From: Acaudatibacter sp963835495 | Lineage (GTDB): Bacteria; Pseudomonadota; Alphaproteobacteria; Caulobacterales; Caulobacteraceae | Assembly: GCA_963835495.1 (NCBI GenBank) | Contig: CAWIFQ010000005.1 | Coordinates: forward strand, 1,736,001-1,800,000 | DNA: 64,000 nucleotides | Direction of reading: 5' to 3' | Shown here: positions 1-9,483 of the stretch, in pieces | How positions within the stretch are numbered: the first letter of the stretch is position 1 | How the letters are laid out: the number at the start of each line of letters is the position of its first letter | Notes under the pieces: generated by a model | Told to the model about the DNA's origin: nothing | Databases searched by the model: none | The model's input: only the letters and a program-made list of their open reading frames with translations | Made by a program: the position numbers and the translations under genes

Positions 1-960
1 ACCCTGGTGCTGGAAGAGATGCCGAGCCCGAGGGCCCGGCCCGGTTTCGCCGTGGTCTCGGTCAAGGCGATCGGGGTCAACTATCCGGACGTGCTGATCA
101 TCGAGGACAAGTACCAGTTCAAGCCGGCGCGGCCGTTCGCGCCCGGCAGCGAGATCAGCGGCGTGGTCAAGGAAGTCGGCGAGGGCGTCACCCACGTGAA
201 GCCGGGCGACCGGGTGCTGGGCAACACCGGCTGGGGCGGCATGGCCGAGGAGCTGGCGCTGGAGGCCGCGCGGCTGATCAAGATCCCCGACGCCATGCCG
301 TTCGACGAGGCGGCGGCGTTCATCATGACCTACGGCACGTCGTACTACGCCCTGAAGGACCGCGGCCACATGAAGGCCGGCGAGAGCCTGCTGGTGCTGG
401 GCGCGGCCGGCGGCGTCGGCCTGGCGGCGGTCGAGCTCGGCAAGGCGATGGGCGGGCGGGTGATCGCCGCGGCGTCGTCGCAGGCGAAGGTCGACCTCGC
501 CATCGCCCACGGCGCCGAATCCGGCGTGGTCTATCCGCCGGGACCGTTCGATCGCGACGGCCAGAAGGCGCTGGCCGACCAGTTCAAGCAGGCGGTGGGC
601 CCGAACGGCGTCGACCTGGTCTACGACGGCGTCGGCGGCGACTACGCCGAGGCGTCGCTGCGGTCGATGGCCTGGGAAGGCCGCTTCCTGGTGGTCGGCT
701 TCCCGGCCGGCATCCCGCGCATCCCGCTGAACCTGGCGCTGCTGAAGGGCTGCGACATCCTCGGCGTGTTCTGGGGCAGCGCCGTCTCGCGCGACCCGGT
801 CGCCCACCAGCAGAACGTCAAGGAGCTGATGGAACTCTACGTCGCCGGCAAGATCAAGCCGCACGTGTCCGAGCACTATCCGCTGTCGCGCGCCGCCGAA
901 GCCATCAGCCACCTCGCCAGCCGCAAGGCGATGGGCAAGGTGGTGGTGATGGTCGACTGA
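1..960 (+). CDS. NADPH:quinone oxidoreductase (MDR family), 5' end outside window
   Basis: Zinc-free medium-chain dehydrogenase/reductase that would reduce quinones or enones with NADPH in the cytoplasm. The frame is open to the left edge, so the first residues are missing; the visible 319 residues begin TLVLEEMPSPRARPG, which is typical of about residue 14 of this family. The substrate-side motif GVNYPDVLIIEDKYQ and the nucleotide-binding loop VLGAAGGVGLAAVELGKAMG (near residue 130 of the visible part) are both present, and there are no structural-zinc cysteines. It ends two bases before the next SDR gene, so the two are probably co-transcribed. The physiological substrate cannot be read from the sequence. 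Confidence 0.88.
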   Translation, partial: TLVLEEMPSPRARPGFAVVSVKAIGVNYPDVLIIEDKYQFKPARPFAPGSEISGVVKEVGEGVTHVKPGDRVLGNTGWGGMAEELALEAARLIKIPDAMPFDEAAAFIMTYGTSYYALKDRGHMKAGESLLVLGAAGGVGLAAVELGKAMGGRVIAAASSQAKVDLAIAHGAESGVVYPPGPFDRDGQKALADQFKQAVGPNGVDLVYDGVGGDYAEASLRSMAWEGRFLVVGFPAGIPRIPLNLALLKGCDILGVFWGSAVSRDPVAHQQNVKELMELYVAGKIKPHVSEHYPLSRAAEAISHLASRKAMGKVVVMVD

Positions 961-961
961 G

Positions 962-1835
962 ATGGCCGGCAAACTCGAAAGCAAGGTCGCCCTGATCACC
1001 GGCGGCGCGTCGGGGATCGGGCTGGGGACGGTGGAGCTGTTCCTGGCCGAGGGCGCGAAGATCGTCTGCGCCGACCTGCAGGACGAGAAAGGCGCGGTGC
1101 TGGAGCAGCGCTTCCCGGGCCGGCTCACCTACGTGCGCTGCGACGTCACCCACGAAGCCGACGTCGCCGCGGCCTGTGCGGCGGCGAAATCCTCGTTCGG
1201 CGGCCTGGACGTGCTGTTCAACAACGCCGGCGCGGGCGGCCACCTGGGCGGCGTCGCCGAGATGACGGCCGACGGCTGGGACGCGACCTTCGCGCCTGCT
1301 GGTGCGCGGCCCGGCGCTCGGCATGCACTACGCGCTGCCGCTGATGCTGGCGCGCGGCGGCGGCTCGATCATCAACACCGCCTCGATCGCCGGCTCGGAA
1401 GCCGGCTGGGGCCCGCTCGCCTACTCCACCGCCAAGGGCGCGGTGATCCACATGAGCCGCTGCGCCGCGGCCGAGCTGTCGCCGCAGGGCATCCGGGTCA
1501 ACGCCATCTGTCCGGGGCTGATCGCCACCTCGATCTTCGGAACCGCGTTCGGCCTGCCGCGTGACGCCGCCGACCAGATGGTGGCCCGCATCGTCGAGAA
1601 CGCGGCCGCCGCCCAGCCGGTGAAGAAGCCCGGCCTGCCGGAGGACATCGCCCGCGCCGCGCTCTATCTCGCCAGCGACAACTCGGCGTTCGTGACGGGG
1701 ACCCACATCGTCGTCGACGGCGGCATCACGGTCGGCTCGCGCCATTCGTGGGACCCCGCCGCCGGCTCCCCCTTCGCCGACATCCTCGGCATCTCACCGG
1801 AGGATCTGCCGGCGGGGGCCGTGCCGCGGGGGTGA
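962..1835 (+). CDS. Short-chain dehydrogenase/reductase, frameshifted
   Basis: Classical SDR oxidoreductase using NAD(P). The first part (962 to about 1295) carries the cofactor motif TGGASGIG and the NNAG motif. The second part (from about 1292 in the next frame) carries the catalytic Tyr-Lys in YSTAKGAVIHM and the C-terminal VTGTHIVVDGG. Joining them by removing one base near 1292-1298 gives about 290 residues without a gap in homology. The break is a net +1 shift, like all others in this window. ATG 962 follows the quinone oxidoreductase stop directly. The stop codon lies at the edge of an intergenic inverted repeat. Substrate unknown. Confidence 0.8.
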
Positions 1836-2000
1836 GGATTCTCCTCCTCCGTAGGAGGAGGGGGACCGCGAAGCGGTGGAGGAGGTACGGGGCCGGGCTC
1901 GCTTGTTGAGTCCTGGAACCGAACTCCTCTCGTTACGGCTGCGCGCTGCAACGGACCCCCTCCACCGCTTCGCGGTCCCCCTCCCCCTACGGGTGAGGAT
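1834..2000. repeat. Intergenic inverted repeat, family A, copy 1
   Basis: Two long arms in opposite orientation, about 1834-1886 and about 1953-2000, separated by about 66 bases. The core of each arm is a GGGGGACCGCGAAGCGGTGG-type element (or its complement) flanked by a CCTCC/GGAGG run and a GTGAGGAT end. The same element occurs at 33300-33410 and 54901-55011, but there the two halves face the other way. It fills the gap between the SDR and the desaturase. Confidence 0.85.
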
Positions 2001-2016
2001 ATGCGAGAATACCTCC

Positions 2017-3006
2017 ATGGCCGTCGCCGCGCGCGTTGATCCGAAGAGCTATTTCACGCCCGAGGAGTGGGCGCCGCTGGCGCGCCGGTCGGCCTGGGTC
2101 GGGCCGGCGCTGGTGGCGCACTGCTGGGCGGTGATCGCGCTCTGCTGGGCCGGCGTCATCCTCAGCTACCACTACCTGGGCTGGTTCTGGCCGCTGACGC
2201 TGCTGATCTCGACGCCGATCATCGGCGGGCGCCAGCTGGGCCTCGGCATCCTGCAGCATGACGCCGCGCACGGCGCGCTGCACCCGGATCCCAAGGTCGG
2301 CGACTTCATCTCCGACGTGTTCTGCCTCTCGGGCGTCGAGCGCTATCGCAAGTACCATTTGCAGCATCACAAGTTCGCCCAGCAGGCCGAGGACCCCGAC
2401 CTGGGCCTCTCCGCGCCGTTCCCGATCACGCCGGCCTCCCTGCGCCGCAAGGTCGTCCGCGACCTCACTGGCCAGACCTGGTTCAAGCAGCGCTTCGGCG
2501 ATTTCGGCAAGAAGCTGAAGGCGCGCAAGGCCGGCGAGCCGGCGCTGCCGATCGTCTGGGCCGAGATCGTCAAGCAGCGGCGCTGGCTGCTGACCAACGC
2601 CGCGGTGATCCTGATCAGCAGCGCGCTCGGCTACTGGTGGGCCTGGTTCGCGCTGTGGCTGCTACCGCGGGCGACCTGGCAGATGATGATCACGCGCTTT
2701 CGCAACATCGCCGAGCATGCGCTGGTGGCCAAGAACGAGCCGGATCCGCTGCGCCACGCCCGCACCACGCACGCCAACTGGCTCGAGCGCATCCTGATCG
2801 CGCCCTACTGGGTCAACTATCACTGCGAGCACCACATGTTCATGCATGTGCCCTGCTGGCGGCTGCCGCGCGTGCAGCGGCTGCTGCGCGAAAAGGGCGC
2901 GTTCGACGGCATGCTGACCGCGCCGGGCTACTGGACCGTGCTCAAGGCCGCGGCCTCGAAGCGCGAGCCGGCCTCTTCGGCAAACGCGGCGCCCGCCGGG
3001 GCGTGA
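2017..3006 (+). CDS. Fatty acid desaturase family membrane protein
   Basis: Membrane di-iron desaturase or hydroxylase of 329 residues that would introduce a double bond or hydroxyl into an acyl chain or related lipid. The three histidine boxes are visible: QHDAAHGALH, YHLQHHKFAQ and YHCEHHMFMH. Hydrophobic segments lie between residues 30 and 75 and again around 200-230. I chose ATG 2017 because the longer frame from 1876 reads through the inverted repeat. The stop overlaps the GTG of the downstream methyltransferase. The substrate could be a fatty acid or a carotenoid; the family assignment is firm, the reaction is not. Confidence 0.85.
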   Translation: MAVAARVDPKSYFTPEEWAPLARRSAWVGPALVAHCWAVIALCWAGVILSYHYLGWFWPLTLLISTPIIGGRQLGLGILQHDAAHGALHPDPKVGDFISDVFCLSGVERYRKYHLQHHKFAQQAEDPDLGLSAPFPITPASLRRKVVRDLTGQTWFKQRFGDFGKKLKARKAGEPALPIVWAEIVKQRRWLLTNAAVILISSALGYWWAWFALWLLPRATWQMMITRFRNIAEHALVAKNEPDPLRHARTTHANWLERILIAPYWVNYHCEHHMFMHVPCWRLPRVQRLLREKGAFDGMLTAPGYWTVLKAAASKREPASSANAAPAGA

Positions 3007-3665
3007 TCGCCGCCAGCCTGGCCGCGCGGCGCGACTTCATCCTCGCCAACACCCGCCTGCAGGCGACGCCGCACACGCCCGAGCTGCGGCTGCATCTCGC
3101 CGACGAGGTGACGCCGATCTGGCGGCTGACCGAGGAGGAGCTGGGCGAGCTCGGCCTGCCGCCGCCGTTCTGGGCCTTCGCCTGGGCCGGCGGCCAGGCG
3201 TTGGCGCGCTATCTGCTCGACCATCCCGACGAGGTCGCCGGCAAGCGGGTGGTCGACTTCGCCACCGGCTCGGGCATCGTCGCCATCGCGGCGATGAAGG
3301 CCGGCGCGGCGCGGGCGCTGGCGGCGGACATCGACCCGTTCTGCGCCGCGGCCGTGTCGCTGAACGCCGAGGCCAACGGCGTCGCGGTCGACTTCACCGA
3401 TATCGATCTGCTGGGGGCGCCGGCGCCCGCCGCCGACCTGATCCTCGCCGCCGACATCTGCTACGAGAAGCCGATGGCCGAAGCGGTGATGGCCTGGCTG
3501 CAAGACGCCCGCGCGGCCGGGACGCCGGTGCTGATCGGCGATCCGGGGCGCAGCTATTTTCCGAAGTCCGGGCTGGTCAAGCTGGCCGAATACCGCGTGC
3601 CGACCAGCCGCGAGCTGGAAGACGCCGAGATCAAGCGCACCGCGGTCTGGACCCTCGCCGCATGA
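3003..3665 (+). CDS. Class I SAM-dependent methyltransferase, first of a tandem pair
   Basis: Soluble methyltransferase of 220 residues with a Rossmann-like fold. SAM-binding motif I is VVDFATGSGIVAIAA, motif II is ALAADIDPFCAAA, and a later motif is LILAADICYEKP. The layout resembles the PrmA/METTL20 (ETF-beta lysine methyltransferase) group, so a protein lysine substrate is plausible; this is inference. The start is GTG 3003, overlapping the desaturase stop (GTGA). It overlaps the next gene by ATGA and is clearly paralogous to it: both contain WAGGQ, ARYLLDHP and EVAGKRVVDFATGSG. Confidence 0.8.
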   Translation: MIAASLAARRDFILANTRLQATPHTPELRLHLADEVTPIWRLTEEELGELGLPPPFWAFAWAGGQALARYLLDHPDEVAGKRVVDFATGSGIVAIAAMKAGAARALAADIDPFCAAAVSLNAEANGVAVDFTDIDLLGAPAPAADLILAADICYEKPMAEAVMAWLQDARAAGTPVLIGDPGRSYFPKSGLVKLAEYRVPTSRELEDAEIKRTAVWTLAA

Positions 3666-4333
3666 TCGGCATGGACCTGGAGTTTCGCCGCGCGTTCGTG
3701 CGCGAAAACACCCGGCTGCAACGACCGGCGATCGTCCCGGAACTCGTGCTGCACCTCGCCGGCGGCGCGGCGCCGATCTGGGGTCTGACCGAGGCGGAGC
3801 TCGATAACCTGGGCCTGCCGCCGCCCTACTGGTCGTACGCCTGGGCCGGCGGCCAGGGCCTGGCGCGCTACCTGCTCGACCATCCGCACGAGGTCGCCGG
3901 CAAGCGGGTGGTCGATTTCGCCACGGGATCGGGCGTCGCCGCGATCGCCGCGGCGCGGGCCGGCGCGGCGGCGGTGCTGGCGGCCGACATCGATCCGTTC
4001 TGCGAGGCGGCGGTCGGCCTGAATGGCGAGCTCAACGGCGTGGCGATCGCATTCACCGGCGCCAACCTGCTGGAGCTGGGCCCGCCCGCCGTCGACGTCA
4101 TCCTGGCCGGCGATGTCTGGTATCGCGGACCGCTGGCCGACCAGCTGATGGCCTGGCTGGCCGCGGCGCGGGCGGCGGGGACGCGGGTGCTGCTGGGCGA
4201 TCCCGGCCGCACCTTCTTCCCGACGGCGGGCGTCGCCCGGCTGGCCGACTACGCCGTGCCGACCATCGGCGAACTCGAAGGCGCCGAGGTCATGCGCGCC
4301 ACGGTCTGGGAACTGCTTGAAGCCGATCCTTAG
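3662..4333 (+). CDS. Class I SAM-dependent methyltransferase, second of a tandem pair
   Basis: Paralogue of the preceding gene (223 residues), aligned along its whole length. Motif I is VVDFATGSGVAAIAA, followed by VLAADIDPFCEAA and VILAGDVWYRGP. The ATG at 3662 overlaps the previous stop; a second in-frame ATG four codons on (MDLEFRRAFV) could be the true start. The pair probably arose by tandem duplication, then diverged: the acidic-aromatic motif after strand 4 is DICYEKP in copy one and DVWYRGP in copy two, which may reflect different substrates. Co-transcribed with the desaturase by overlap. Confidence 0.8.
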   Translation: MIGMDLEFRRAFVRENTRLQRPAIVPELVLHLAGGAAPIWGLTEAELDNLGLPPPYWSYAWAGGQGLARYLLDHPHEVAGKRVVDFATGSGVAAIAAARAGAAAVLAADIDPFCEAAVGLNGELNGVAIAFTGANLLELGPPAVDVILAGDVWYRGPLADQLMAWLAAARAAGTRVLLGDPGRTFFPTAGVARLADYAVPTIGELEGAEVMRATVWELLEADP

Positions 4334-4474
4334 TCCCCCTCCCCCTTGCGGGGAGGGGTTAGGGGTGGGGGTGCGAACTCGATGTCGGCCGTTGCGAGCT
4401 GTTGAGATGCCCTTTCGGCAAGGGTGGCGTTGACACCCCCACCCCCGACCCCTCCCCGCAAGGGGGAGGGGAGA
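4334..4474. repeat. Intergenic inverted repeat, family B
   Basis: Left arm 4334-4373 and right arm 4432-4474 are near-perfect reverse complements rich in CCCCTCCCC and GGGGTGGGGGTG. The spacer is about 58 bases. It sits in the gap between the methyltransferase stop and the gamma-glutamyltransferase start. It differs from family A in lacking the ACCGCGAAGCGGT centre. No coding function is seen. Confidence 0.8.
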
Positions 4475-4525
4475 ACTGAGGCGGCCTCTCCCCGCGCGCT
4501 GCAACCCCGTGTAGGGAGTTTCGAC

Positions 4526-6218
4526 ATGGCCCAACTCGCAGACACCACCCCGATCCGCAGCGGCGACCGCGTCACCGGCGCGCCCTTCGCCACCCGCTCC
4601 GCCGTCTGGGGCGCGAACGGGGCGGCGGCCACCGCCCACCCGCTCGCCAGCCTGATCGCCATCGACGCCTTACGCGCCGGCGGCTCGGCGGCCGATGCGG
4701 CGATCGCGGCCAACATCGCGCTTGGCTTCCTGGAACCGATCGCCTGCGGGATCGGCGGCGACGCCTTCGCCCTGCTGTGGGACCCGAAGGCGAAGGCTGT
4801 GGTCGGCCTCAACGGCTCCGGCCGCTCGCCGGCGTCGCTGAGCCTGGAGACGCACCGGACGCGGGCCGGGAACGGCCTGATCGCCAGCCACGGCGCGATC
4901 GCGGTCTCGACGCCGGGCGCGGTCGACGGCTGGTGGATGCTGCATCAGCGCTACGGCAAGCTGAAGTGGGCCGAGCTGTTCGCCCCGACCATCGCGCTGG
5001 CCGAGGCCGGGACGCCGGTCGCCCAGACAGTCGCCTACTACCTCGAGCGCTCGCATCGCATCTTCACCAGCGGCCGGCTTCCGATCGAGGAGACCGAGAA
5101 CTTCCTCAAGGTCTGGACCAGGGACGGCAGGACGCCGGCCGAGGGCGAGATCTTCGCCAACCCCGGCCTCGCCCGCACGCTGCGGCTGATCGCCGAGGGT
5201 GGGCGCGAAGGCTTCTACGAGGGCGAGGTCGCCGAGACGATCGAGCGCTACTTCGCCCGCATCGGCGGCTGGCTCGGCAAGGCGGACCTGGCGGCGCACC
5301 GCGGCGAATGGGTGACGCCGGCGACGATCAGCTATCGCGGCGCCGACATCTGGGGCCTGCCGCCGAATGGCCAGGGCCTGGCGACCCTGCAGATGCTGAA
5401 CATGCTGGAGCGGTTCGACCTCGCCGGCATGGGCTTCCTCTCGACCGCCAGCCTGCACCACCAGATCGAGGCCAAGCGGCTCGCGTTCGAGGATCGCGCC
5501 CGCTACTACGCCGACCCGGCGTTCGCGCAGATCCCGATCGAGTGGCTGATCTCGAAGGACTACGCCGCCGAGCGCGCCGCGCTGATCCGCCCCGACCGAA
5601 TCCTCACGCCTGTCCACGCCGGCGAGGCGCCGGGGCAGGGCGACACCACCTACCTCTGCGCCGCCGACGCCGACGGCATGATGGTCTCGCTGATCCAGTC
5701 CAACTACCAGGGCATGGGCTCGGGCCTGATGCCCGACGGCCTTGGCTTCATGTTCCAGAACCGCGGCAAGAGCTTCAACCTGCAGGACGGCCACCCGAAC
5801 CTCTATGCGCCGGGCAAACGGCCGTTCCACACCATCATCCCGGGCTTCGCGACCCGGGGCGGCGAGCCGTGGCTGGCGTTCGGGGTGATGGGCGGCAACA
5901 TGCAGCCGCAGGGCCAGACCCAGATCATCACCGACCTGGTCGACTACGGGCTCGGCCTGCAGGAGGCCGGCGATGCGCCGCGCTGGCTGCACGAGGGCTC
6001 GAGCGAGCCGAACGGCGAGGCCGCGCGTCGGCGAACACGGCGTCCTCTCGCTGGAGAGCGCCATGCCGCGCGACACGGTCGCGGGGCTGGCCGCGCTGGG
6101 CTGGGACCTGTCCCGCTCACCCGGCGGCTTCGGCGGCTATCAGGCGATCGAGCGGCGGCCGGGGCGCTATGCGGCGGCCAGCGAAATGCGCAAGGATGGG
6201 GCGGCGCTGGCGTACTGA
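4526..6218 (+). CDS. Gamma-glutamyltransferase family protein, frameshifted near the C terminus
   Basis: N-terminal nucleophile hydrolase that cleaves or transfers gamma-glutamyl groups, for example from glutathione. The large-subunit signature GGSAADAAIAANIALG is near residue 50, and the self-cleavage site is in GQGDTTYLCAADADG, making Thr374 the likely nucleophile. The GMGSGLMPDG loop follows. No signal peptide is apparent from ATG 4526 (MAQLADTTP), so this copy looks cytoplasmic, unlike the classic periplasmic enzyme. The frame shifts by +1 near 6022-6030; the tail GEHGVLSLESAMPRDTVAG continues in the next frame to 6218, giving about 563 residues. Confidence 0.82.
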
Positions 6219-6240
6219 GAGATGGCGACGAGAACTGCCG

Positions 6241-6588
6241 ATGACGCTGGAGGAGATGCGCGAGATCGCGCTCAGCTTTCCCGGCTGCAGCGAGGGCATG
6301 TCGTACGGGCGGCCCTCGTTCCTGGTGAACAAGAAGTTCTTCACCCGCCTGCGCCGCGAGGACGACAGCCTGGTGCTGCTCGAGGTCTCGTTCGACGAGC
6401 GCGAGATGCTGATCGAGGCCGAGCCGCAGACCTTCCACTTCACCGCCCACTACAAGGACTACCCGTCGGTGCTGGCGCGGATGGCCAGCCTGCACCCCGG
6501 TTCGTTCCGCAACTTCCTGGAGCGCCGCTGGCGCAAGATCGCGCCGAAGAAGCTGGTGAAGGAACGCGACGCGGCGGCGGCGGGGTAA
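6241..6588 (+). CDS. MmcQ/YjbR family DNA-binding-like protein
   Basis: Small protein of 115 residues starting MTLEEMREIALSFPG. The pattern of early SFPG, a central YGRPSFLVNKKFF and a C-terminal W..IAPKKL matches the MmcQ/YjbR (CyaY-like fold) family. The role of this family is poorly defined; a DNA-binding fold has been proposed. It begins 22 bases after the restored GGT stop, so it may be its last operon member. No catalytic residues are evident. Confidence 0.8.
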   Translation: MTLEEMREIALSFPGCSEGMSYGRPSFLVNKKFFTRLRREDDSLVLLEVSFDEREMLIEAEPQTFHFTAHYKDYPSVLARMASLHPGSFRNFLERRWRKIAPKKLVKERDAAAAG

Positions 6589-6688
6589 TCAGGCGCGAGT
6601 GAGACGCGCTCGCGATCGATTGCGCAGGATCAAGGAAACGCCTGTGGCGCGGCGCTAGGCGAGGGGACCAGTCCCCAGGCCCCGCTTC

Positions 6689-7708
6689 ATGAACCAACGA
6701 CAGGTGTTGATTTTCGCGGTCGTGATCGCCGTGTGCGCCCTGCTGGCCGGCGGCTGGTGGATGTTCCACGCCAGGAAGCCGACCGATACGCTGACGCTGT
6801 ACGGCAACGTCGACCTGCGCCAGGTCGAGCTCGCATTCAACGACAGCGACCGGATCGAGGCGGTCAACGCGCGAGAAGGCGACCGCCTGGTCAAGGGCCA
6901 GATCCTGGCCCTGCTCGACACCCGCCGGCTACAGCCGCAGATGCAGCAGGTGGAGGCCGAGGCCGCTGCGCAACGCGCGCTGGTCGCCAAGCTGCACGCC
7001 GGCAACCGCCCGCAGGAGATCGACCAGGCCAAGGCGGCGCTCGCCGCTACTGTCGCCGACGCTGCGGCGGCCCACAGCCAGTACCAGCGGGCGAGCAGTC
7101 TCTGGGGCGCCGCCGCAGGACAGGCGGCGGTGAGCCGCCAGGATGTCGACAACGCCAAGGCCGCGACCGACGCCGCCGACGCCAAGGTCGTCGCCCAGCG
7201 CAAGGGCTACGAACTTGAGCTGATCGGGCCGCGGCGCGAGGACGTGGAGCAGGCGGAGGCTCAGCTGCGCGCCGACGAGGCGCAGCTCGCGGTGCTGCAA
7301 CGGCAGTTGGCCGACGCCGCCCTGATCTCGCCGGTCGCCGGCGTCGTTCGCGCCCGACTGATGGAGCCTGGCGAAATGGCCTCGCCGCAGCGCCCGGTGT
7401 TCACCATCGCCGAAACCGACCCGAAGTGGGTCAGGACCTACGTCAACGAGGTGGACCTGGTGAAGGTGCATCCGGGCATGGCCGCCACCGTGTCGGCGGA
7501 CGGCTTTCCGGGCCGCGCGTTCAAGGGCTGGGTCGGCTTCATTTCCTCCGAGGCCGAGTTCACGCCCAAGCAGGTGCAGACCACCGAGCTGCGCACCAGC
7601 CTGGTCTACGAGGTGCGGGTGTTCGTCACCGATCCGGCCGACGACCTGCGGCTGGGGATGCCGGCGACGGTGACCCTGCGCCTCGCCGGCGCGAAGCCTG
7701 GGCGATGA
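6689..7708 (+). CDS. HlyD/YbhG-type periplasmic adaptor of an ABC exporter
   Basis: Membrane fusion protein of 339 residues linking an inner-membrane ABC transporter to an outer-membrane channel. Residues 7-25 form one N-terminal membrane anchor. A beta-barrel/lipoyl half follows (YGNVDLRQVELAFNDSDRI), then a long Ala/Gln/Glu-rich coiled coil at about residues 85-210, then the second lipoyl half (LISPVAGVVRARLMEPGEM). The order matches YbhG. The stop overlaps the ATPase start (ATGA). First gene of a five-gene operon whose last member is the matching outer-membrane protein. Confidence 0.88.
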   Translation: MNQRQVLIFAVVIAVCALLAGGWWMFHARKPTDTLTLYGNVDLRQVELAFNDSDRIEAVNAREGDRLVKGQILALLDTRRLQPQMQQVEAEAAAQRALVAKLHAGNRPQEIDQAKAALAATVADAAAAHSQYQRASSLWGAAAGQAAVSRQDVDNAKAATDAADAKVVAQRKGYELELIGPRREDVEQAEAQLRADEAQLAVLQRQLADAALISPVAGVVRARLMEPGEMASPQRPVFTIAETDPKWVRTYVNEVDLVKVHPGMAATVSADGFPGRAFKGWVGFISSEAEFTPKQVQTTELRTSLVYEVRVFVTDPADDLRLGMPATVTLRLAGAKPGR

Positions 7709-9483
7709 CCGGCGCGGCCGCGCCCGGTCCGGTCGTGACGGCGGCCGGCGTCGGCAAACGGTTCGCCGCCAACAAGCACACGCTCGAGGCGCTGACCGAC
7801 GTCACCATGTCCGCAGGGGCCGGGGCGATCACCGCCCTGGTCGGCTCGGACGGCGCGGGCAAGACCACGCTGATGCGCCTGATGGCCGGGCTGCTGACCG
7901 CCGACAGCGGCGTGATGACCGTGCTCGGCGTTGACGCGGCGGTCGATCCGCAGGCGATCCAGCGCCGCATCGGCTACATGCCGCAGCGCTTCGGCCTCTA
8001 CGAGGATCTCACCGTCAAGGAGAACCTCGACCTCTACGCCGACCTGCACGGCGTGACCGGGGCCGAGCGCCGCGCCAAGTATCCGGAACTGATGGAGATG
8101 ACGGCGCTGGCGCCGTTCATGGGCCGCCTGGCCGGCCAGCTGTCCGGCGGCATGAAGCAGAAGCTGGGCCTGGCCTGCACCCTGATCGCGACGCCGGAGC
8201 TATTGCTGCTCGACGAGCCGACCGCCGGCGTCGATCCGCTGTCGCGGCGCGAGCTGTGGCAGATCATCCGCGGCCTGGTCGAGAGCGCCGGCCTGCCGGT
8301 GGTGGTCAGCACCTCCTACCTCGACGAGGCCGACCGCTGCGATCAGGTGATCATCCTGAACCGAGGTAAGGTGCTGGCCAGCGGCGCGCCGCAGTCGGTC
8401 AGCCGCGTCGCCGAGGGGCGGACCTTCCTGCTCGACGCGAGGGCCGGAGAGACCGCCCGCGACTCCCAGGCGCGGCTGCTGGCGATGGCCGAAGTTGTCG
8501 ACGCGGTGCCGGAGGCCGGGCGCGTGCGCCTGGTGCTGACCAGCGTCGACGCAGTGGCCGCGGTGGCGCAGCAGGCCGGCGCCAGGCTGGACGCCACGCC
8601 CGCCCACTTCGAAGACGGCTTCATGGCGCTGCTGCGCTCGACTGACGGCGCCCCGGCGCTAGCCAGCTTCGAGGCGCCCGCGCCGCCAGCCAAGCCGCGC
8701 TCGGTCCGCGCCGACGGCGCCCCCGAGGTGGAGGTGAAGGGCGTCATCCGGCGCTTCGGCGCGTTCACGGCGGTGGACAACGTCAGCTTCGACGTCGGGC
8801 CTGGACAGATCTTCGGCCTGCTGGGGCCGAACGGCGCCGGCAAGACCACCGTCTTTCGCATGCTCTGCGGCCTGCTGCCGGTGACCGGCGGGGCGCTGTT
8901 CGTCGGCGGCGTCGACATGCGGCGCTCGCGCGCCTCGGCGCGGGCCCGGCTTGGCTATGTGGCGCAGAAATTCTCGCTCTATGGCCTGCTCTCGGTCGCC
9001 GAGAACCTGGACTTCTTCGCCAGCGTCTACGGCCTTCGCGGCGCGAAGAAGCGCGCGCGTATCGCCTGGGCGCTCGCCGAGTTCGAGCTCACGCCCTACG
9101 CCGCCGCGCCCAGCGCCCAGTTGGCCGGCGGCTTCAAGCAGCGGCTCGCGATGGCCGCGGCGCTGCTGCACGAGCCGGAGGTGCTGTTCCTGGACGAGCC
9201 GACCAGCGGCGCCGATCCGCTGGCGCGGCGGGACTTCTGGCGCCGGATCACCGTGCTCGCCGACCAGGGCGTGACCGTGATCGTCACCACCCACTTCATG
9301 GCCGAGGCGGAGTACTGCGACCGCATCGCCATCCTCGATTCCGGCCGCGTGCTGGCTCAGGGCGACCCGGCCGAGATCCGTGCGCTGGGCCACGCCGAGG
9401 CGGGCCGGACGCCGACCATGGAAGACGCCTTCATCGCCATCGTCGAAGCCTCCCGGTCAGGGGCGCGGGCGAAGGCGGCATGA
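7705..9483 (+). CDS. ABC transporter ATPase with two fused nucleotide-binding domains (YbhF-like)
   Basis: Cytoplasmic motor of the exporter, 592 residues with two complete ATPase domains. Domain 1 has Walker A GSDGAGKTT, signature LSGGMKQKL and Walker B LLLLDEPTAGVD. Domain 2 has GPNGAGKTT, LAGGFKQRL and VLFLDEPTSGAD, with switch histidines in TTHFMAEAEYCD (domain 2) and a Ser in place of His in STSYLDEADRCD (domain 1). The first domain therefore may be a degenerate ATP site. ATG 7705 overlaps the adaptor stop, and the gene's own stop overlaps the first permease (ATGA). Confidence 0.9.
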   Translation: MTGAAAPGPVVTAAGVGKRFAANKHTLEALTDVTMSAGAGAITALVGSDGAGKTTLMRLMAGLLTADSGVMTVLGVDAAVDPQAIQRRIGYMPQRFGLYEDLTVKENLDLYADLHGVTGAERRAKYPELMEMTALAPFMGRLAGQLSGGMKQKLGLACTLIATPELLLLDEPTAGVDPLSRRELWQIIRGLVESAGLPVVVSTSYLDEADRCDQVIILNRGKVLASGAPQSVSRVAEGRTFLLDARAGETARDSQARLLAMAEVVDAVPEAGRVRLVLTSVDAVAAVAQQAGARLDATPAHFEDGFMALLRSTDGAPALASFEAPAPPAKPRSVRADGAPEVEVKGVIRRFGAFTAVDNVSFDVGPGQIFGLLGPNGAGKTTVFRMLCGLLPVTGGALFVGGVDMRRSRASARARLGYVAQKFSLYGLLSVAENLDFFASVYGLRGAKKRARIAWALAEFELTPYAAAPSAQLAGGFKQRLAMAAALLHEPEVLFLDEPTSGADPLARRDFWRRITVLADQGVTVIVTTHFMAEAEYCDRIAILDSGRVLAQGDPAEIRALGHAEAGRTPTMEDAFIAIVEASRSGARAKAA

